A stretch of 64,000 bases of DNA, taken from the NCBI RefSeq assembly GCF_001042475.2, contig NZ_LECW02000045.1, positions 1 through 64,000 on the forward strand, read 5' to 3'. Position 1 is the stretch's first letter; every line of letters starts with the position of its first letter. The notes under the pieces are model-generated. The model saw only the letters and a list, made by a program, of their open reading frames with translations. It was not told where the DNA came from and did not search any database. Of the stretch, positions 59,975-64,000 are shown piece by piece. The translations under genes were made by a program, and so were the position numbers. The stretch is from Bacillus glycinifermentans. Lineage in GTDB: Bacteria; Bacillota; Bacilli; Bacillales; Bacillaceae.

Positions 59975-61954
59975 GTGTATAAACGTATTATAGTCGCTGT
60001 CGCGGGCGCGTTGTTTGCTCTGCTTGCGCTAATGGCGGCAATCATCACCGATTTATATGATCGAGATTTTCCCCAGGCCATTGGTGTCGAGAGCAGGTTA
60101 AACCTTGATTTCAGCGAATCGGGACTTTCCATTACTGAAGCGTTTGCGAAGCTGGAGAAGCTCGATGCGCGCTGGGATCTTGGGCTGGTCAAGGTCGCTC
60201 CAGATCTTGCTAGCGACGGTGATGGCAAAGTCTTCGTAGCATTTAATGATAGAGGTTTACCCGCCGAATTTACTTGGTTTGGCGGCGATGGTGCAGGCAA
60301 GATTGTCGGTAAGGACCGGCTTGAAACCTCCTACCCCGATGGGTTCTATCTCGTGACCGGTGAAAAGGCTCACTTGAGCGAGTTTAAGGACACGCTGAAA
60401 AGTGAAGGCGTGAAGGTCGGTCGCGGGGATGCGTCCATTTTTAAAAGCCTTGAATTCGTTGTGCGAGAAAGAGGATTTGCTGCCGCCGTTCTTGCAGCAT
60501 TTGCGCTGATTGCGGCGCTTGCGTTGTTCTGGTTGTCGTTAAGAGCGCGTGGGCGTGCTCTTCGGGTTCTGGGCGGGTGCCCGACCTCGCGGATTCAGGT
60601 GCAGGACCTGGCCGGGTTCGGGGGTGCGCTGCTGGTTTCGGCGGGCGCCGTGGCACTGGCTGCGTCGTGCTATGTGGGTGTGTTTCATGGCTGGATATAC
60701 GTCGGTACCTTCCTCAAGGCGCTGGTCAGCCTGCAGGTCGCCGTCATCGTCGTATCCCTGCTCGCTACGCTTGTCATGTCAGCCTCTGCATGGCCGAGCG
60801 CAACCATGATCGCCACCAGACAACCTGCGGTAAAAAGCCTGCGTGCAGCTGCGATCGTGATCCAGGCGCTAACGTTTCTCCTGGTGGTGGCTGCGGCTGG
60901 GCCTGCTTGGTCCGCATACAAACACTCCTCAGCTATAGCTGCTGAAATGGCTCAGTGGAAGAAACTTTCAGACCAGGTCGCGATTGTATTCGCGACAGAC
61001 GTTGACGAGATGAACCACATGGAGCCGATGATTGGTAAACTGGTGAAGGATGCGGAATCGCTTGATAAGGTAGCTCTTTCCTACACATATACTCAAGAAA
61101 TGACAATGCCAGTCGATTTTGGAGATTACTCAGCCATCTCTTTCGTGAACCAGCGTTGGCTTGATTTGGTGACTATGGATGCACCACAGCCGGCTGTTAC
61201 TAAGGTACGTTACAACAGCATTCCAAAAGGGCTTGTCAAAATGATTCGAGAAGAGGCTGAGCTTTTGTCGAGGAAAGAGCTTTCCGATGAGCAGTTCGGT
61301 AAGTTCAAGTTTTTGCGGCCGATCGACGGATTCCGGTTACCGGTAGCCCAAGGAGGAGGAGGGGAAAGACTTCACTTTGCGGACGATGTCCTAGTTGTTG
61401 TCGTGCCCTCGCTCTACGATACCTATAACGATTCTGCCTTGACTTCCATGGTCTCAGGTAGCAACATCGTATTCACTGGTGTAACTGCTACGCAGGAATT
61501 GCTAGAGAAACACGGCCTGGACGTGAAGGCGCTGCGTGATCGAGATATCAACGGTGAACTGAAAGTTGTCTATGTTGCCGAAGAGGGGATTCTCCATGCG
61601 CAGTTCGCAGCGTACGTTGTATGGTTGTTGAATCTTGCGCTGATTGCATTGGTTATTGCTTTCACTGTCGCTGCTGCGATCAGTGCGTTGATCACCGCGC
61701 TGCTGCAGGCGAAGCGTGACTTCCCGCTGCGGGTGGCAGGCCAGTCATGGTTGCGGATTCTTCAGAGCCGCGTGGCCAAAGAAATGCTTGCTGGGGCCGG
61801 TCTTGTGGGCGTTGTTGTCTTGTTCCAAAGGCCTGATCCTGATGAGATGGGGGCTGTACTTGTGGCCGCGGTGTATGGGTTGCTTGTTATCCCGCTGAGC
61901 CATCTGTTTGCTGCGCGTTGGTGTTTCGATAGTGTCAGCAAACGGCGAATTTAA
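59975..61954 (+). CDS. bacteriocin-associated FtsX/DUF1430-like permease
   Basis: 659 residues. An N-terminal helix (IIVAVAGALFALLALMAAII) is followed by a roughly 130-residue extracytoplasmic domain, three or four helices (about 160-310), a second extracytoplasmic domain (about 320-530), and a terminal set of helices (from about 545). This duplicated layout is that of lactococcin-972-associated membrane proteins. GTG start at 59975, 8 bases after GGAGG. The region 60540-60780 is very GC-rich in third positions, unlike Bacillus genes nearby, so an actinobacterial origin is likely. It should pair with the ATPase at 58577. Confidence 0.82.
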   Translation: MYKRIIVAVAGALFALLALMAAIITDLYDRDFPQAIGVESRLNLDFSESGLSITEAFAKLEKLDARWDLGLVKVAPDLASDGDGKVFVAFNDRGLPAEFTWFGGDGAGKIVGKDRLETSYPDGFYLVTGEKAHLSEFKDTLKSEGVKVGRGDASIFKSLEFVVRERGFAAAVLAAFALIAALALFWLSLRARGRALRVLGGCPTSRIQVQDLAGFGGALLVSAGAVALAASCYVGVFHGWIYVGTFLKALVSLQVAVIVVSLLATLVMSASAWPSATMIATRQPAVKSLRAAAIVIQALTFLLVVAAAGPAWSAYKHSSAIAAEMAQWKKLSDQVAIVFATDVDEMNHMEPMIGKLVKDAESLDKVALSYTYTQEMTMPVDFGDYSAISFVNQRWLDLVTMDAPQPAVTKVRYNSIPKGLVKMIREEAELLSRKELSDEQFGKFKFLRPIDGFRLPVAQGGGGERLHFADDVLVVVVPSLYDTYNDSALTSMVSGSNIVFTGVTATQELLEKHGLDVKALRDRDINGELKVVYVAEEGILHAQFAAYVVWLLNLALIALVIAFTVAAAISALITALLQAKRDFPLRVAGQSWLRILQSRVAKEMLAGAGLVGVVVLFQRPDPDEMGAVLVAAVYGLLVIPLSHLFAARWCFDSVSKRRI

Positions 61955-61966
61955 CCTGAGATGCAG

Positions 61967-62076
61967 ATGTTGAATGAAGCTTGCGGCGTTTCAATAGCAA
62001 TTGGCGGTCGGTCCGTGCTTGACGGCACGGACCATTTGCTGTTCGACCAGGACCATGACAGCCCTCGTTGGTCCGA
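61967..62076 (+). pseudogene. truncated second copy of the ABC ATPase
   Basis: MLNEACGVSIAIGGRSVLDG repeats the start of the ATPase at 58577 (MLIEAQGISVAIGGRSVLDG). A 21-base block ending at about 62074 is identical to the ATPase DNA at 58663-58683, but a shift of one base puts it out of frame. Similarity ends within the Walker A (GPS), after which the sequence is AT-rich and unrelated. The open frame then continues to 62239 by chance. It shows a former tandem module or a recombination scar. Confidence 0.8.
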
Positions 62077-62330
62077 GCAGAAAATTGTTGAGATATTATG
62101 TTATACGATGATTATTACATATGGTACTGATATCTTCATTTTTGATGATGAGGATTTTTTGATTATCGAAAAGAAGAGGATAAGACAGAGCTTAATCATA
62201 TTAAAAGAATGTTTAAGCCGTTGTTATATCAACAGGTGACGAGTTTTAGTAAGATAAAATGGCGATGAAATAATGGATAAAATCACAAAAAAGGATTTTA
62301 TACTCAATTAAACAGTACCAAGTTGAAGCT

Positions 62331-62513
62331 ATGAAAAGATGTGATAGGCTTTACACAACAGAAGTCTTTGAATGGTTTGAACGGGATGACGAGTATGCAT
62401 ATGAGTATTGGAGTCCAATCAAACAAGGTTTATCACTGATTGATACAGAGGAAAGGGCAATAAAAATTGGTATTGAACAGCTAAAAGAACATTCTGGTGA
62501 ACTAATCGACTAA
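62331..62513 (+). CDS. small acidic protein or gene fragment of unknown function
   Basis: 60 residues (KRCDRLYTTEVFEWFERDDEYAYEYWSP then IKQGLSLIDTEERAIKIGIEQLKEHSG), soluble and helical by eye. No clear ribosome-binding site precedes the ATG, and the frame is open for about 20 codons further upstream, so it may be the C-terminal part of a larger lost gene. It could be an immunity-type protein given the island, but nothing in the sequence proves this. Confidence 0.4.
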   Translation: MKRCDRLYTTEVFEWFERDDEYAYEYWSPIKQGLSLIDTEERAIKIGIEQLKEHSGELID

Positions 62514-62662
62514 GGGGATACTTGTTAAAAAGACATACCAAAACAAGAGTGTGGGCATTAAATGATAATTGTTCAATAAATGGTTATCCTGAAAGGTCTA
62601 AAACCAATTAAGCGTCAGAAATGCCCATCGTACAAAGAACTGCTAATCATCTAAAACCACAC

Positions 62663-63265
62663 TTAAATCCACCCCTCCCCCTCAGCAACCTTCGCCGCCT
62701 CCGTCCGGTTCTTCGCACCCAGTTTATTCATAATCTCAGAAATATAATTCCGGACGGTGCCGGCTGATAAGAACAGCTCGGCGGCAATTTCTTTCGTCGT
62801 CTTTCCTAAAGCCGCCAAGCGCAGGATTTCCTGCTCGCGTTCGGAGAGCGGGTTTGCCTTGCGGATGGCATCGAAGGTGAGTTCCGGGCTGAAGATTCGC
62901 TTGCCTGTCATGCATTTGCGGATGGCGTCTGCGAGTTCGTCGATTTCTCCGTCTTTCAGCAGGTAGCCGTGGACATTGCTTTTTAACGCCCGTTCGAAGT
63001 AGCCGGGGCGGGCGAACGTTGTTAAAATGATAACCTTACTTTTTGAGCCTCGTTTCGTCAGCTCTTCAGCCACTTCCAAGCCGCTTTTGACGGGCATTTC
63101 GATATCCATAAGACAGACGTCCGGTTCTAGCTTCAGAATGGCGGCAAGAGCTTCTTCGCCGTTCGCCGCCTGGCCGATTACTTTCATGTCCTCTTCCAGG
63201 TCAAGCAAGGAGCCCAGGGCGCTTAACAGCATTCTTTGATCTTCGGCGATAAATAAACGAATCAT
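62663..63265 (-). CDS. NarL/LuxR-type response regulator, YvfU/DesR-like
   Basis: 200 residues: receiver domain (RLFIAEDQRMLLSALGSLLDLE, phosphoacceptor Asp in VCLMDIEMP, Lys in YLLKDG) and a LuxR helix-turn-helix (LSEREQEILRLAALGKTTKEIAAELFLSAGTVRNYI, about 143-178). This subfamily controls adjacent ABC transporters or lipid genes in Bacillus (YvfU, DesR). It overlaps the kinase gene by 4 bases. Convergent with the bacteriocin island, from which it is separated by about 150 bases with no obvious terminator. Confidence 0.88.
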   Translation of the reverse strand: MIRLFIAEDQRMLLSALGSLLDLEEDMKVIGQAANGEEALAAILKLEPDVCLMDIEMPVKSGLEVAEELTKRGSKSKVIILTTFARPGYFERALKSNVHGYLLKDGEIDELADAIRKCMTGKRIFSPELTFDAIRKANPLSEREQEILRLAALGKTTKEIAAELFLSAGTVRNYISEIMNKLGAKNRTEAAKVAEGEGWI

Positions 63266-64000
63266 TGCATTGCTTCCTTTCGTTCTGCTTTCTTTACAAT
63301 CGGCACGGTGATGTGTAAAACAGCGCCGTTATGGGTTGAAACGTCCAGTGCTCCGTCGATTAATGAGAGCCTTTCTTTCATTCCGCGCAAACCGTTTCCA
63401 AACGGTTTCTTTTGATCGATCCCCATTCCGTCGTCTTTAACCATGATGCTCATTTTTTCATCCGATTGAGAAATGGAGATGGTGCAATGGGTGGCACGGC
63501 TGTGTTTGACGATATTTGTGACTGCTTCCCGTATACACATGCTGACGATATTTTGTGTGACCGGAGGGACTTTTGAAAAATCTGAGTCTCCGTCGTATTG
63601 GAATGTCATTTCCGCAGCTCTGAGTATTTGCTGGATGTGGATGAGCTCTTCTGCGATTGTGGCGGTTTTCATATCGGACACGAGCTCTCTTGCCTGCTTT
63701 AAGGCGGCTCTCGATGTGATTTCCATTTCTTTTGCTTCTTTGCGCGCCCGTTCGGAATCGATGGTGACGATCCGCTGGACAAGCTGGCTTTTTAAGGTGA
63801 GCAGTGACAGGGTATGGCCGAGTGTATCGTGAAGGTCGCGGGCAATCCGTGTCCGCTCTTCGCGTTTTACTAATTCCTTGATATGCTGATTTGCTTTGTC
63901 AAGCTGTTGTTCCAGTTCTATCCGGCGGAACATGGAACGGATGCCGAATGGCGACATGAGCATAATAATGAAAAAGGGAAGAAAGCGAACGATCTGGCTT
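63262..64000 (-). CDS. HPK7-type histidine kinase, YvfT/DesK-like (5-prime end off the window)
   Basis: The visible 246 codons hold the last membrane helix (RFLPFFIIMLMSPFGIR), a coiled linker, the dimerisation helix with the phosphorylated histidine in ARDLHDTLGHTLS, and a short HATPase domain (CIREAVTNIVKHSRA, DDGMGI, GNGLRGMKERL). The frame is open to the right edge, so the N-terminal membrane-sensing part is missing from view. It is the cognate kinase of the downstream regulator. Confidence 0.88.
   Translation of the reverse strand, partial: SQIVRFLPFFIIMLMSPFGIRSMFRRIELEQQLDKANQHIKELVKREERTRIARDLHDTLGHTLSLLTLKSQLVQRIVTIDSERARKEAKEMEITSRAALKQARELVSDMKTATIAEELIHIQQILRAAEMTFQYDGDSDFSKVPPVTQNIVSMCIREAVTNIVKHSRATHCTISISQSDEKMSIMVKDDGMGIDQKKPFGNGLRGMKERLSLIDGALDVSTHNGAVLHITVPIVKKAERKEAMQ

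Overview
The window is the replication-origin region of a Bacillus chromosome, given so that dnaA reads on the minus strand. Protein sequences and gene order (rrn leader-gyrA-gyrB-remB-recF-rlbA-dnaN-oriC-dnaA-rpmH-rnpA-spoIIIJ-khpB-mnmE-mnmG-rsmG-noc-soj-spo0J) are those of the B. subtilis group. An ECF41 sigma factor with an AhpD-like target gene between noc and soj, and a combined nag/murQ operon, point to the B. licheniformis / B. paralicheniformis branch; the species call is inference.

Layout. 1-160: promoters and leader of an rRNA operon whose 16S gene lies off the left edge. 197-9219: leftward replication block. 7.7-9.65 kb: bipartite oriC, with a DUE carrying DnaA-trios between dnaA and dnaN and a DnaA-box array upstream of dnaA. 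9.8-20.6 kb: rightward block for RNase P, membrane insertion, tRNA modification and chromosome segregation (noc, soj, spo0J, with parS inside spo0J). 20.7-33.5 kb: spore genes (yyaC, cotF), ychF, rpsF-ssbA-rpsR, two transporters, and yybS-gdpP-rplI. 33.5-38.5 kb: minus-strand amino-sugar operon nagA-nagB-nagR-murQ-PTS behind a promoter with a NagR dre site and a perfect cre site. 38.6-43.7 kb: an MFS exporter, yycC with an apparent AUA start, a small gene, dnaC, a holin-like gene and purA with a PurBox pair. 44.0-44.4 kb: four tRNAs (Lys, Glu, Asp, Phe). 44.8-51.6 kb: the cell-wall stress operon walRKHIJ-htrC. 51.8-55.6 kb: a SAM hydroxide adenosyltransferase, two DUF4234 proteins, an acetyltransferase, yyzF and rlmH, with a DnaA-box cluster.

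55.6-62.6 kb is an accessory island. It starts with a decayed IS1182-family transposase and holds a lactococcin-972-like secreted bacteriocin (57245-57625), an ABC ATPase, an anchored accessory protein and a 659-residue FtsX/DUF1430-like permease. The transporter genes are visibly GC-richer than their surroundings and look actinobacterial. The island contains a leader repeated three times, a truncated second ATPase copy, and non-coding debris. The window ends in a YvfT/YvfU-like two-component system; the kinase runs off the right edge.

Most genes point away from the origin with the replication forks. The exceptions right of oriC (yyaC, an MFS gene, cotF, the nag operon, yycB, yycC, the holin and the two-component system) are mostly dispensable functions.
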